Shown: in pieces, positions 1 to 10,400 of the stretch
Layout of the letters: every line of letters starts with the position of its first letter
Position numbering within the stretch: the first letter of the stretch is position 1
Made by a program: the position numbers and the translations under genes
Assembly: GCF_040939455.1 (NCBI RefSeq)
Contig: NC_134116.1
Coordinates: forward strand, 43,229,400-43,293,399
Source of the DNA: Microcebus murinus
Taxonomy: Eukaryota; Chordata; Mammalia; Primates; Cheirogaleidae
Reading direction: 5' to 3'
DNA length: 64,000 bases
Notes under the pieces: generated by a model
Databases searched by the model: none
What the model was told of the DNA's origin: nothing
Seen by the model: only the letters and a program-made list of their open reading frames with translations

Positions 1-98
1 AAAATAATATTGCAATGGAAACATATAAAACATATAAAACTTCACAGATATATGGTGTTTCATAGTTCACACAAAAAATTTCTGCACAAAATCCAATT
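1..98. other. AT-rich left flank of the L1 insertion
   Basis: Unremarkable AT-rich sequence preceding the L1 target-site duplication. No feature recognised. Confidence 0.5.
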
Positions 99-112
99 CA
101 AAATAAAAATCA
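99..112 (+). repeat. Target-site duplication, 5' copy, of the full-length L1
   Basis: The 14-base word caaaataaaaatca is found here and again at 6681-6694, immediately beyond the A-rich tail of the L1. This bounds the element at both ends and shows that it inserted as one near-complete unit. Confidence 0.85.
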
Positions 113-1499
113 GAGGAGAAAAAATGCAGAGTAAAGGTAACACCCCAGATTCCTGCTTCCAGAGAAAGAGACATAGATCTTGGTCTCCTACATGCAAGTG
201 GATCTCCTCCGGACAAGAACAGCATCATGAATCAACAGAGGTTCAGGGTGGGACTCTCAAAAGTGGGAAAAACAAAGTGATTGAGAGATAAGATTACGTT
301 CTCTGGAGAGTGCAAACAAACAATAGGGCATAGAGCCTGAGAAGGCGCTGGCCCGCCAGGCCAAGGGGTGAAGTGGGATCAGATCCACAGAACTTCTTGC
401 TTGCCTATTGACCTCCACACCCACCCAGCCAGGGATCTGTCTGAAGGTGGTGTGTAATCGCACAAGGAGAAGAGGGCTATAGAGAATAGTAAATAGTGGA
501 AAGCAACATGAACTCCCCCAGAACTCCATGCTAGGACAGCACCAAGAGGGGAGGAAATTGGACTGAGCTGATGGGGGAGGCAGTTAGATATCCTGCCTCT
601 GGTAACCAGTGGGGCCATTCCTACAGAGCTGTTCACTAAGCTGGGGACTCTAAGCTGGAACTGCCTTGGGAGAATAAGCCTGCACAGGGTGGGTCTGTAA
701 GAGTGAGAACTATGACTGAACAGGCATGAGTCAGTGGGAAGGCAGCATAGAGGAGGCAACGGGGTGTACTGATGACCCAGACCCCTAACCCAGAATCTGC
801 CACCTCCTAAACAGCCTCCTTCAGTGCTTGTACCCTGCGAGTGGGCAAGTGGTCACCATTGAGGGGGTCCATAGCCCTGCTGCAGTGGTGTGATACGGTG
901 CAGTGGGCAGATCCCCTCCCCGAGCCTAGAGACTCTCCTGACAAATTCCGCCCCTCCACAATCTGCTATTGACTGGCCAGGCCTGGCTACTGTGAAGACT
1001 AACGCCAAGGGGAGCTATAGCCACAGGTGCGCCGGGGTGCAGGGCAGACTAGGGAGCTACCTCCTCCCCCTAGCCTGCATCTCTAGTGCTGAAAGTGGTA
1101 GGCTCCACCCCTAGAGGCGGGATGAGACAAGAAAAGCCACCCTCCCCTGATCTAGGGTGAATCCTCTGGGCCTGTGCACAGATTGAAAGTGAGCAGCCAA
1201 ATGACTTTGCTTCCCAGAACACTTTAGGTCACCCGGTTGATCAAAACACTGAGGCTGGATCTCCTTGCCTGGTCAGTGGCCAAGAGTCAGGACCATGGTC
1301 AAGGAACAAATCCCCCACAAGTGGCCACAATAGGCTCCACAAGTAACCCCTCCCATCAGGGGTAACCTTCCATGTGTGAAGAAAGAGCTCCCCCCAGTGG
1401 CAGATCAAAAAACCGTAGAAGAGAGGACCCCTGTGTACCATATGAAAAAAACATCAGCTAATCCAGATGAGGAGGGCTCAGTGAAAGAATTCTGGAACT
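113..1499 (+). promoter_or_regulatory. L1 5' UTR with presumed internal promoter
   Basis: Sequence between the target duplication and the first ORF1 methionine. It is clearly richer in G and C than the surrounding DNA and lacks a long open frame. By family knowledge this region carries the internal pol II promoter of L1; no individual promoter element is identified here. Short ORFs in it are chance. Confidence 0.7.
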
Positions 1500-2501
1500 A
1501 TGAAGAATCAAACCAAAAACACTCCCCCAAGGAGATACACCAGCTCTCAAGAAATGCAGACTGACCAAATCCAAAACACTAAAGTGACAGAAGAAGAATT
1601 CCAAAATTGAATTGTAAGAAAGCTCAATGATATGCAAGAAAAAGTGGATAACCAACACAAAGAAACCACAAAGAAAATTCAGGACTTGGAACAAAAATTC
1701 ACTAAAAAAATTGAGATCTTAGAGAAAATTCAATCTGATCTCCTGGAAATGAAGAATTTATTCAGGGACATACAAAACACAGCGGAAAGCCTCAAAAATA
1801 GGGTGGACCAAACAGAAGAACGAATCTCAAAGAGTGAAGATAACACATTTAAATCAAATAAGTTAATCACAGAGATAGAGCAGAAAAATAAGAGACATGA
1901 GCAAAGCTTACAAGAATTGTGGGATTATACAAAGAAAAATAACCTGCATCTCCTCTAGATTCTGGAGAGGGAGGAAGAAAAAACACAAGGTTTGGATAAA
2001 CTATTTGAAGACATAATTGAGGAAAATTTCCCAGGTCTGGCCAATAACTGAGACTTAGAAATTCAAGAGGCACAAAGGACTCCTGGGAGATACAATGCAA
2101 ACAGGAAAACATCATGACACATAGTCATCAGACTGACCAAAATATTAACAAAAGATACCCTCTTACAAGCTATAAGGTGAAAGAAGCACATCATTTCTTT
2201 ATTAATTTTCTGTTTGGAGGATTTGTCCTGTGCCACAAAGGAAAACCAATCCGAATCACACCAGAATTCTCAACTGAAAGAAACATTAAAAGCAAAGAGA
2301 GACTGGGGCCCCATTTGCACTCTTTTGAAACAAAATAATGCCCAGACTAGAATCTTTTATCCTGAAAAACTAAGCTTTATACATGAAGGAAAAATTAATA
2401 CATTCTCAGATGAGCAAAGACTGAGGGAATTCACCAAGACAAGACCGGCCCTACAGGAAGTACTCAAAACAGTGTTACATACAGAACAGCATAATAAATA
2501 A
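1500..2501 (+). pseudogene. L1 ORF1 (RNA-binding chaperone protein), broken
   Basis: ORF1p is the trimeric nucleic-acid chaperone that packages L1 RNA. The ATG at 1500 is in frame with the coiled-coil segment (about 1632-1900, rich in K, E, Q with repeated hydrophobic positions) and with the 'QSLQELWDY' signature typical of L1 ORF1. In-frame stops lie at 1608-1610 (TGA, one base from a tryptophan codon), 1956-1958 and further on. The C-terminal domain shows KGKPIR, RDWGP and TRPALQE motifs but is split by a frameshift between about 2190 and 2310. About 333 codons from start to final stop matches the usual ORF1 size of about 340. It is non-functional as it stands. Confidence 0.85.
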
Positions 2502-2552
2502 TTCATGAAGTAAAAACACCCAAAACCTAAAGATCTAAGGCCGGATATCACA

Positions 2553-5500
2553 ATGACTCAAGAAAGAAAACAAACCAATAATGTCCAACCCAACAGAATT
2601 AACAGTAATCTGCCTCACCTATCAGTTCTCTCAATAAATGTGAATGTCTTAAACTCCTCACTCAAAAGAGATAGGCTGGCTGAATGGATAAAAAATATAA
2701 GCCAAGTATCTGCTGTCTTCAGGAAACATACCAAACCTGTAAGGACCAATATAAACTAAAAGAAAAGAGGTGAAGATCAGTATTTCAAGCAAGTAGAAGC
2801 CAAAAGAAGGCTGGTGTGGCAGTTCTGATCTCAGATAACTTAGTATTTAAACCAACAAAAGTGAGAGACAAAGATGGTCATTATATACTGGTGAAGGGTA
2901 TAGTTCAACAAAAAGATATAAAAATTTTAAATATATATGCACCCAACTTAGGTGCACACAGATTCATAAAGCAAACCTTACTGGATCTAGGCAAATTGAT
3001 TAACAGCAACTCCATAACAACCAGAGATTTCAACGGTGACGGCACAGGACAGATCCTCCAAACAGAAAATTAATGAAGAAATAATGGACTTAAACAAAAC
3101 TCTAGAAAAAGTGGGTCTGACTGACATTTACAGGACATTCTACCCCAAATCCACCAAATATACATTCTTCTCATCAGCTCAAGAGACATTCCCTGAGATT
3201 GACCATATCCTAGGACACAAAGCAAGTCTCAACAAATTTAAAAAAATAGAAAGCATACCATGTATCTTCTCAGATGATAGTGGAATAAAAGTAGAAATCT
3301 CCCTAACAGAAACTCAGATTGCCACACAAAAATGTTTAAATTAAACAACCTTCTAATAAATCATTACTTCATAAATGAAGAAATCAAGATGGAAATTTAA
3401 AAAATTCTTTGAACTTAATGACAATGTGGAGACAAGTTATCAAATCCTTTGGGACACAGCTAAAGCAGTTCTGAGAGGAAAGTTTATTTCCATAAATGCC
3501 TATAACCAAGAGTCAAAAAGATCACAAATAGACAATCTAATAAATCAACTCAAAGAGCTGGAAAAAGAAGAAAAGACCAACCCCAATCCCAGCAGAAGAA
3601 GTGAAATCAACAAGATCAAATCATAACCAATAGAAATTGACAACAGGAAAGCTATACAGAAGATTAATATAACAAAAAGTTGGTTCTTTGAAAAAATAAA
3701 TAAAATTGACATGCCTTTGGCTAGACTAATGAAAAGCAGAAAAGAGAAATCTCTAATAAGCTCTATCAGGAACAATAAAGGAGATATCACAACTGATCCC
3801 AAGGAGATACAAGATATAATTTACCAATACTACAAAGACCGTTATGCACACAAACTGGAAAATGGAGGAGGAAATGGACAAATTTCTAGAAACACACAAC
3901 CTCCCTATGCTTAACCAGGAAGAAATAGAATTCCAGAACAGACCAATATCAAGAGCAGAAATAGAAGCAGCAATTAAAAATCTTCCTTAAAAGAAAAGTC
4001 CCAACCCAGATGGTTTCACACCCGAATTTTATCACACTTACAAAGAACTGGTCCCTATCTTGCAGAAATTATTACACAACATCGAGAAGAATGGAATCCT
4101 CCCCAACACATTTTATGAAGCAAACATAACCCTGATACCAAAACTAGGAAACAAAAACAGAAAACAACACACAAATATCCCTTATGAATATAGATGCAAA
4201 AATTTTCAACAAAATCCTAGCTAACTGAATCCAGATGCTTATCAAGAAAATAATCCATCACGACCAAGTAGGCTTCATCCCAGGGATGCAGGGATGGTTG
4301 GATATATGTAAATCTATAAATGTAATTCAGCACATAAACAGAAGCAAAAAAAAAGCCTATATGATTCTTTCAATAGATGCAGAAAAAGCTTTTGACAAAA
4401 TTCAACACCCTTTCATGATTAGAACATTTAATAAAATAGGCATAGAACAGACATACCTAAAAATGATACAAGCCATATATGACAGACCCACAGCCAACAT
4501 CATACTGAATGGGGAAAAATTTAAAGCATTCCCACTTAGAACTGGAACAAGGTAAGGTTGCCCACTATCTCCACTTCTATTCAACATAGTGCTGGAAGTC
4601 CTGACTACAGCAATCAGACAGGAAAATGGAATTAAAGGTATCCAAATAGGGGCAGAAGAGATCAAACTTTCACTGTTTGCTGATGATATGATATTATATA
4701 GAAAATCCCAAGGACTTAACCAATAGACTCCTGGAATTGATAAATGAATTTAGTAAAGTCTCAGGATACAAAATCAATACACAGAAATAGAGGCATTCAT
4801 ATACGCCAACAACAATGTAATTGAGAACCAAATCAAAGACTCAATTCCCTTCACAATAGCAACAAAGAAAATAAAGTACCTAAGAATATACTTAACCAAG
4901 GAGGTAAAAGACCTCTACAGGAAGAACTATGAAACACTGAGGAGGGAATAGTACAGGATGTAAACAGATGGAAATCCATACCATGCTCGTGGGTCAGCAG
5001 ACTCAACGTCATTAAAATGTCTATACTATCCAAACTGATCTACAGATTCAATGCAATACCTATTAAAATCCCAACATCATTCTTCATAGATATAGAAAAA
5101 ATAATTGTATGCTTTGTTTGGAACCAGAGAAGACCTTGCATATCAAAAGCAATTCTAGGCAATAAAGACAAAATGGGGGGTATTAATATGCCAGATATCA
5201 AACTATACTACAAACCTCTAGTAATTAAATCAATTTTGTATTGGCACAAAATTAGGAATATTAACCAGTGGAACAGATCTGAGAACCCTTATATAAAACC
5301 ACCCTCATATAGCCATCTAATCTTTGACAAAGCAGACAAAAACATACACTGGGGAAAAGAGTCTGTATTCAATAAATGTTGCTGGGAAGACTGGATAGCC
5401 ACTTGTAGAAGGCTGAAGCAAGATCCACATCTTTTACCTCTCACAAAAATCAACTCACGCTGGATAACAGACTTAAACCTAAGGTATGAAACTATTAGAA

Positions 5501-6406
5501 TTCTAGAGGAAAATGTTGGAAACACTCTCCTAGACATCAGCCTAGGCAAAAAATTTATGAAGAAGACCCCAAAGGCAATCACAGCAGCAACAAAAATAAA
5601 TAAATGGGACATGATTAAACGAAAAAGCTGTGCACAGCCAAAGAAATAGTCATGAAAGCAAACAGACAACCTACAGAATGGGAGAAAATTTTCACATCCT
5701 ACACATCTGATAAGGGGCTGACAACTAGAATCTACTTAGAACTCACAAAAATCAGCAAGAAAAAAATCAAACAACCCTATCAAAAAGTGGGCAAAGGACA
5801 TGAACAGAAACTTTTCTGAAGAAGACAGAATAATGGCTAACAAACATATGAAAAAATGTTCAACATCTCTAGTCATCAGGGAAATGCAAATCAAAACCAC
5901 AATGAGATATCACTTATTTCCAGTAACAATAGCCTTTATCAAAAAGTCCCAAAATGATGGATGTTGGCATGAATGCAGAGAGATAGGAACACTCCTACAC
6001 TGTTGGTGAGACTGCAAACTAGTTCAACCTCTATGGAAAGCAATATAGAGATACCTTAAAGTGATACAAGTAGATCTACCATTTGATCCAGTAATCCCAT
6101 TACTGGACATCTACCCAAAAGATCAAATGACACTCTACAAAAAAAGACACCTGCACTCGAATGTTTATAGTAGCACAATTCACAATTGTAAAGCTATGGA
6201 AACAACCCAAGTGCCCATCTATCCATGAGTGGATTAATAAAATGTGGTATATGTATATCATGGAGTACTATTCAGCTCTAAGAAAGAATGGTGATATGGC
6301 ACATCTTGTATTTTCCTGGATAGAGCTGGAACCCATACTACTAAGTGAAGTATCCCAAGAATGGAAAAACAAGCACCACATATACTCACCAGGAAACTGG
6401 TATTAA
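2553..6406 (+). pseudogene. L1 ORF2 (endonuclease and reverse transcriptase), broken
   Basis: ORF2p nicks target DNA and reverse-transcribes L1 RNA. The N-terminal endonuclease region starts at 2553 and continues through a second-frame segment at 2816-3340 (NIYAPN and DFNGD-like motifs). The RT region includes 'GFIPGMQG', '[12 protein letters not shown]' and the catalytic FADD codons at 4676-4687. The post-RT part is open from 5017 to 5649, and the C-terminal 'WINKMWY..MEYYSAL' segment ends at the stop at 6406. Many stops and frameshifts separate these pieces (for example near 3073, 3344, 3626 and 4555). The total span of about 1,285 codons fits a complete L1 ORF2. No protein of use to the element can be made from it. 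Confidence 0.88.
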
Positions 6407-6680
6407 CTGAGCAGCACCTAAGTGGACACATAGGAAATACATTAATTGGGTATTGGGTGGGCGGAAGGGGGGAGAAGGGGGCGGGTATATACATACATAA
6501 TGAGTAGGATGTACACCATCTGGGGGATGGTCGCACTTGAAGCTCAGACTTGTGAGAGGAGGACGGCAAGGACATTATTTGAAACCTTAAAATTTGTACC
6601 CCCATAATAACCTGAAATTTTAAAAAAAGAATAAAATGAAGAGTTCTGAAATACAAAAAAACAACAAAAAACAAAACAAA
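6407..6680 (+). other. L1 3' UTR and two-part A-rich tail
   Basis: A G-rich stretch at about 6450-6485 is followed by the conserved lineage-specific 3' end and a first A-run at 6622-6628. Then come 26 bases of non-repetitive sequence containing AATAAA (6630-6635), and a second A-rich run from about 6655 to 6680 directly abutting the target duplication. The double tail suggests read-through of the L1 poly(A) site. Confidence 0.65.
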
Positions 6681-6694
6681 CAAAATAAAAATCA
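6681..6694 (+). repeat. Target-site duplication, 3' copy, of the full-length L1
   Basis: Perfect match to 99-112, directly after the A-rich tail. Confidence 0.85.
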
Positions 6695-6910
6695 ATTGCA
6701 AGTACTTTAAAACAATAATATTGGTCAAAGGTAGGGGAAAAGTTATACATTTTTAGGTTGGTTGATATTTATGTTTATAGTACTTCCTCACAGATACTAA
6801 GTTTAAGATTTAGAAAGTATGACTTACTTGAAATGAATGGTAGATAAATTGTCACTCAATAAAATGAGTCACCAATGTCCCTCTCTAAAACCTATTTTTG
6901 CTAATAATAA
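6695..6910. other. Short spacer between L1 and the EIF3E retrocopy
   Basis: About 216 bases of AT-rich sequence lying between the right-hand duplication of the L1 and the duplication of the retrocopy. Nothing recognised. Confidence 0.5.
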
Positions 6911-6927
6911 CAAGAACCAACATTTTT
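6911..6927 (-). repeat. Target-site duplication, 3' copy, of the EIF3E retrocopy
   Basis: The 17-base word caagaaccaacattttt (+ strand) occurs here and perfectly at 8445-8461. It adjoins the short A-tail (T-run on the + strand, 6923-6931) of the reverse-strand copy. The T-rich edge followed by A matches the usual L1 endonuclease nick preference. Confidence 0.92.
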
Positions 6928-6949
6928 TTTTAAATGCACCATAGCCAAT

Positions 6950-6955
6950 TTTATT
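6950..6955 (-). promoter_or_regulatory. Poly(A) signal of the EIF3E retrocopy
   Basis: TTTATT on the + strand is AATAAA on the - strand, about 18 bases before the start of the A-run, as expected for the 3' end of a processed mRNA. Confidence 0.85.
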
Positions 6956-7077
6956 CAAATTCTCCAAAATTTATATTCAATATTTAATTATTTCTAAAAT
7001 GTATGTTACCCTTCATTATAATGGTTTTAATATTTCATCTTTCTTTTATAGTTTTTTCATCTTTTCTTTACAGTTTT

Positions 7078-8415
7078 TCAGTAGAAGCCAGAGTCTTGAG
7101 TTGCCCAGTTAGGAGCCTCTGACCTACTATTCTGATTAAGTTTCTTCTCAATATTCATGGCCAGTATCTGGCTCCTAAAGGAAAGGCTTTTGGTCTTTTC
7201 AATCACTTGCTGATAGGGTGAGACTGCATTGTTACCCATAACCACATGCCCTAATTTAGAATCAATCTTGGCATCCAGTCTTGCATTTCTGATCAAATTC
7301 ACAATCCACCTTTCAGCTTCTTCAGGAGTCATGTTCAGTTTATCTGCCAACATGTTAATGCTAATACACTGGTGGATGCGACAAAAAGTCTCAAATATGA
7401 AGAGACGGGCATTTTCAATGAAATCCTCAAGACAAGCCACCAAGAAGAAGTCATTCACAAGTACTGACTCACATTCCCTCAGTTTTTTCTGAGCCCCATC
7501 AAAGTCAAAGTTAACATACAAGCATTCAACGAATTCTGTAATTGGGTCTTTATATGTGTAAGACTCCTGTTGAATAACCTTGACTAAGTCTTTTAGCACT
7601 TGCCGGCGTTTTCGAACATCCTTGTTTGTTATGACTGCTGTAGTCAAATAGCGAAGAATATGTGGACACATTGTCTGAATTGCATTAAGATACTGTGGTT
7701 GGTAAAGGAAGAGATCGATAATATTATCACGACCTTTGGAGTGGTTGAAGAAAACAAACAGTGACCAATGAATGAGCCATGTTCGCTGCTGAAGAGACTG
7801 GAGTGGAGAACTCACAGAGTTATTATCTATGGTCTCCTTTAGCCTTGTGAGGTCTTCCATGGCTGCATCCCAATTCTGCATTAAGATTTCAGATGCCAGT
7901 TTTCCCCAGAGTGAACTTAAAGCATTTCTATCTGTTGCTGGAACCAACACTCTAAAAAAATAAAGATATTCTGCTGCTCCTGAGTAATTCCCACATTCAT
8001 ATTGGAATTTCGCATATCTGTAGAGTGTATCTAAATATTCCTGCCTAAAACCATGCTTGTCTGCTAGGTAGTCAAACAGCATCCGACCATCCCTGGTTGA
8101 CTGCATTTGTCTTGTAGTTTCTGGATCTTCAAACATCTTCACAATTGGTTCTGTTTCTGCCTGAAGCTGTTTCAATTGTGCAACAACTGTGGTTCTTTTT
8201 TCTCTCAAAGCATGAGGAATATCATCAGAATAAAGGTTTTTGTATACATCCATAGCAAAGTCTACCATGTTGGTATCACTAAGAAGATCCAACTTCCCTT
8301 GTAACAATTCTTTTTCATTATATATCTCCTTTACGGACAGAAACTCAAGGAGCGGAAAGACCAGGTGCTGATCCAAAAAGTGCACGATGCGAGTAGTCAA
8401 GTCGTACTCCGCCAT
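7078..8415 (-). CDS. EIF3E: Intact EIF3E (eIF3 subunit e / INT6) retrocopy
   Basis: EIF3E is a PCI-domain subunit of translation initiation factor eIF3, which binds the 40S ribosome and helps recruit mRNA in the cytoplasm. This copy encodes 445 residues, the length I recall for the human protein. It has the N-terminal eIF3e domain (about residues 1-140, including the leucine-rich stretch at 6-26), a helical repeat region (about 140-290) and a C-terminal PCI/winged-helix domain (about 290-405) ending in DSGFY. The start chosen is the MAEYDL methionine in a strong context (gcaagATGG); the frame stays open 34 codons upstream but that is 5' UTR and flank. Compared with the human protein as I remember it, only four changes stand out: Ala11Val, Arg16Gln, Pro226Ser and Met417Ile. 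Introns are absent. Whether it is transcribed is unknown: the only promoter seen is whatever lies in the flank, so it may be a young pseudogene or an expressed retrogene. Confidence 0.93.
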   Translation of the reverse strand: MAEYDLTTRIVHFLDQHLVFPLLEFLSVKEIYNEKELLQGKLDLLSDTNMVDFAMDVYKNLYSDDIPHALREKRTTVVAQLKQLQAETEPIVKMFEDPETTRQMQSTRDGRMLFDYLADKHGFRQEYLDTLYRYAKFQYECGNYSGAAEYLYFFRVLVPATDRNALSSLWGKLASEILMQNWDAAMEDLTRLKETIDNNSVSSPLQSLQQRTWLIHWSLFVFFNHSKGRDNIIDLFLYQPQYLNAIQTMCPHILRYLTTAVITNKDVRKRRQVLKDLVKVIQQESYTYKDPITEFVECLYVNFDFDGAQKKLRECESVLVNDFFLVACLEDFIENARLFIFETFCRIHQCISINMLADKLNMTPEEAERWIVNLIRNARLDAKIDSKLGHVVMGNNAVSPYQQVIEKTKSLSFRSQILAMNIEKKLNQNSRSEAPNWATQDSGFY

Positions 8416-8444
8416 CTTGCCAAAGAAAAAGAAAGTCTGTGCTC

Positions 8445-8461
8445 CAAGAACCAACATTTTT
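8445..8461 (-). repeat. Target-site duplication, 5' copy, of the EIF3E retrocopy
   Basis: Perfect 17-base match to 6911-6927, directly upstream of the retrocopied 5' UTR. Confidence 0.92.
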
Positions 8462-9429
8462 AGGTTTAAATGTCTTTGCTTAAAAAGAAAACATATATTC
8501 ACCGATTTGATGTTCATGATAATTTTTTGAGGTAGATATTACAAGTACCCTATCTTCATCAATAATAAACTAAAGTTCAATGAAGTCTAATACTCTACTC
8601 AATACTTTTGCCAAAATCAGTTTGGGAATTCAGGTCTTTTAACTTGAGATCACATGTTCTTTTTACTATCACAAATTCATAGACTCCACTTATTAGTTAA
8701 ATCATTCCATTAATTACAGCACAATAAGGCAAGTTTGAAGGTTCCTTGAAACTCCTTTTACTAAATTCAATAGAAATAATATATGGAAATTAAGAATTTC
8801 AAAATTGAACAAAACTCTGAGTAAACAAGTGTGTTTTTAAAATGATCAAAGAAACAAAGTATAACTTTCTCCATCCATTCACAACCCCAAATCCTCAATC
8901 CTTAATCTTCCTTCATTCCCCTTACTTCCACACATTCCACAGACCATTGTGATCTATCTCTTATAATCCATTAAAAGAGCTCATGTTTAGGTCACTAAAA
9001 ACCACCTAATTGCCAAATATAATGTCTTCCCCTCAGTTTTTACCTATAAGACTTCTCTGGAGCGTTTTCAATGTTCACAATCTGCTTTAATAAAACTCTC
9101 CTTTTTATGCTTTTGACACAAACCTTCCTTTCTTTTAATTTTAGGATGAATAATATTTTTCAAACTTGTTAGATGGTTCCATTCTGTATCTCTGATCTGC
9201 CTACTGAGCTGCCAGGTCAAACCTTCATTAGCTTAGTGGATGTTTCTCTGAGATTTTCTTCAAGAAAGTCAAACCTTTCCAAAATCTAACTAAAAATCTA
9301 TTCATAGAGTAGGGATTTACTTCTGATTCTGTAACTGAATTAAATACAATACTGACCATGTAGAAACATCTTTTTTAAATCTCTCTGCTCTCTGACTTTA
9401 TCTCTCATTATGCTTCTGCTCATTCATTC
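8462..9429. other. Unannotated AT-rich sequence
   Basis: No gene or clear repeat recognised. This is the flank that would have to supply any promoter for the EIF3E retrocopy; I see no CpG-rich or TATA-type promoter in it. Confidence 0.4.
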
Positions 9430-9775
9430 TGCTCCATCTAAATAACTTTCCCACTTACCTTTCCCTCTGGCCTAGAATGTTCTTCGCCAGGCATCTGCAA
9501 GACTTTCTGTCTCAATTTCAGTTCTCATTTAGGCCTTACATTTAAAATTGCTATTATTCTTTTGCTCTTATCACCTTTCTCACTCATTTCCTTCATAGTA
9601 TGTATCTTCATTTTCCATATTATATTTATGTTGTGTATTTGTTTAATACTTCTCTCCCCTATCAGACATTAAATATTATATGATCAAGGGGGGTTGTCAG
9701 TTTTGTTTGTTCCTCTAGCCTTATATCGCACATTTCTTGGTATATGCAACTCATTGAATAAATTAATGAAATAAT
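9430..9775 (+). mobile_element. L2 LINE 3' fragment
   Basis: The order of phrases matches the L2 3' end: a 'cctagaatgttcttc' type start, a pyrimidine-rich middle, a 'ttgcctctc...atcagacattaaat' block, and an ending like '..attgaataaattaatgaa'. Diverged, so the boundaries are rough. Confidence 0.55.
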
Positions 9776-9954
9776 ATTTGACCCTTTTATTTCACATACT
9801 TCCCACATAAAAAACTCAATATTATTTCTATCACGTTTTTTTCCCAACAGGACCTAATTCAGGCCCACGGCAACATGTTTTGTTCTTTGGCAGTGCCCCT
9901 GTATAAGTGGTATTACTGACTCTTTGCTCTTTTTTCTCAAATCCAGCATCACAG

Positions 9955-10400
9955 TAACATGAGTGGTATGTTTCTAAAACACAGATCTGATCCTTTTAAT
10001 CTCTCATAATAAAAGCATTTACCAAAGGATAAAGTTCAAATCTGTTATCATTTTATAACAGGTTCTTCACAGTCTTAGCCTAATACACAGTCCCATCTCC
10101 CTCACTCTTCAGAATTATTTCCACAGTGTAACTATACAAAACTAATTATTGTTGCCTGGTTATAGTGTTCTTTCTCATGTGTCTGAAGAGTTTTTCTTTA
10201 AAGCAAAGTTAACTACTCCCCTGCTATTGAACTGGAAAATATCTTTTTAAGCCTTCAAAATATCTTTTTTATGATATCTTCTCTGATCCCTTCAGGCATA
10301 ATTATCACACATTATTCTGTTCTAAAATATCAGTTCTTACTGTCATTATTAGCATCATAATATTGTGCTCATGTAATTTCCTGGTGATACTACAAAATAT
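9955..10400 (+). mobile_element. L2 LINE fragment
   Basis: A second diverged L2 block: 'agatctgatccttttaatctc', 'aaaggataaagttcaaa' and the 'gatatcttctctgatccc' segment occur in the order seen in L2a consensus. The far end is lost. Confidence 0.5.

Larger units (their letters stand above)
113..6680 (+). mobile_element. Near full-length L1 (LINE-1) retrotransposon, strepsirrhine-type 3' end
   Basis: An autonomous non-LTR retrotransposon of about 6.57 kb. In order it has a 5' UTR (to about 1499), ORF1 (1500-2501), a short spacer, ORF2 (2553-6406), a 3' UTR with a G-rich stretch and an A-rich tail. It is bounded by 14-bp target duplications. Both reading frames carry stops and frameshifts, so the copy is dead. 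Its length (human L1 is about 6 kb) and intact duplication indicate a single full-length integration that later decayed moderately. Shorter relatives of its 3' end recur in the window at 46249-46411, 52942-53490 and 61553-61651, so this subfamily was repeatedly active in the lineage. Confidence 0.9.
6928..8444 (-). mobile_element. Complete EIF3E processed retrocopy (5' UTR, CDS, 3' UTR, short A-tail)
   Basis: An L1-mobilised cDNA copy of EIF3E mRNA on the - strand. It has a 29-base 5' UTR (8416-8444) with an oligopyrimidine run typical of translation-factor (TOP) mRNAs, an uninterrupted 445-codon frame (7078-8415), a 3' UTR of about 146 bases (6932-7077), a poly(A) signal, a short A-run and perfect 17-bp flanking duplications. 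Absence of introns, tail and duplications together establish retroposition. The A-tail is only a few bases beyond what the duplication could supply, so it has shortened or was short at insertion. Confidence 0.95.

Noticed and set aside
6258..6750. Long - strand ORFs over the L1 3' end
   Set aside because: Reverse reading of the L1 ORF2 end, 3' UTR and A-rich tail; no independent evidence for a gene.
7229..7492. 87-codon + strand ORF inside the EIF3E retrocopy
   Set aside because: It is the antisense shadow of a conserved coding sequence and shows no recognised protein.
8107..8304. 65-codon + strand ORF inside the EIF3E retrocopy
   Set aside because: Antisense shadow of the EIF3E frame.
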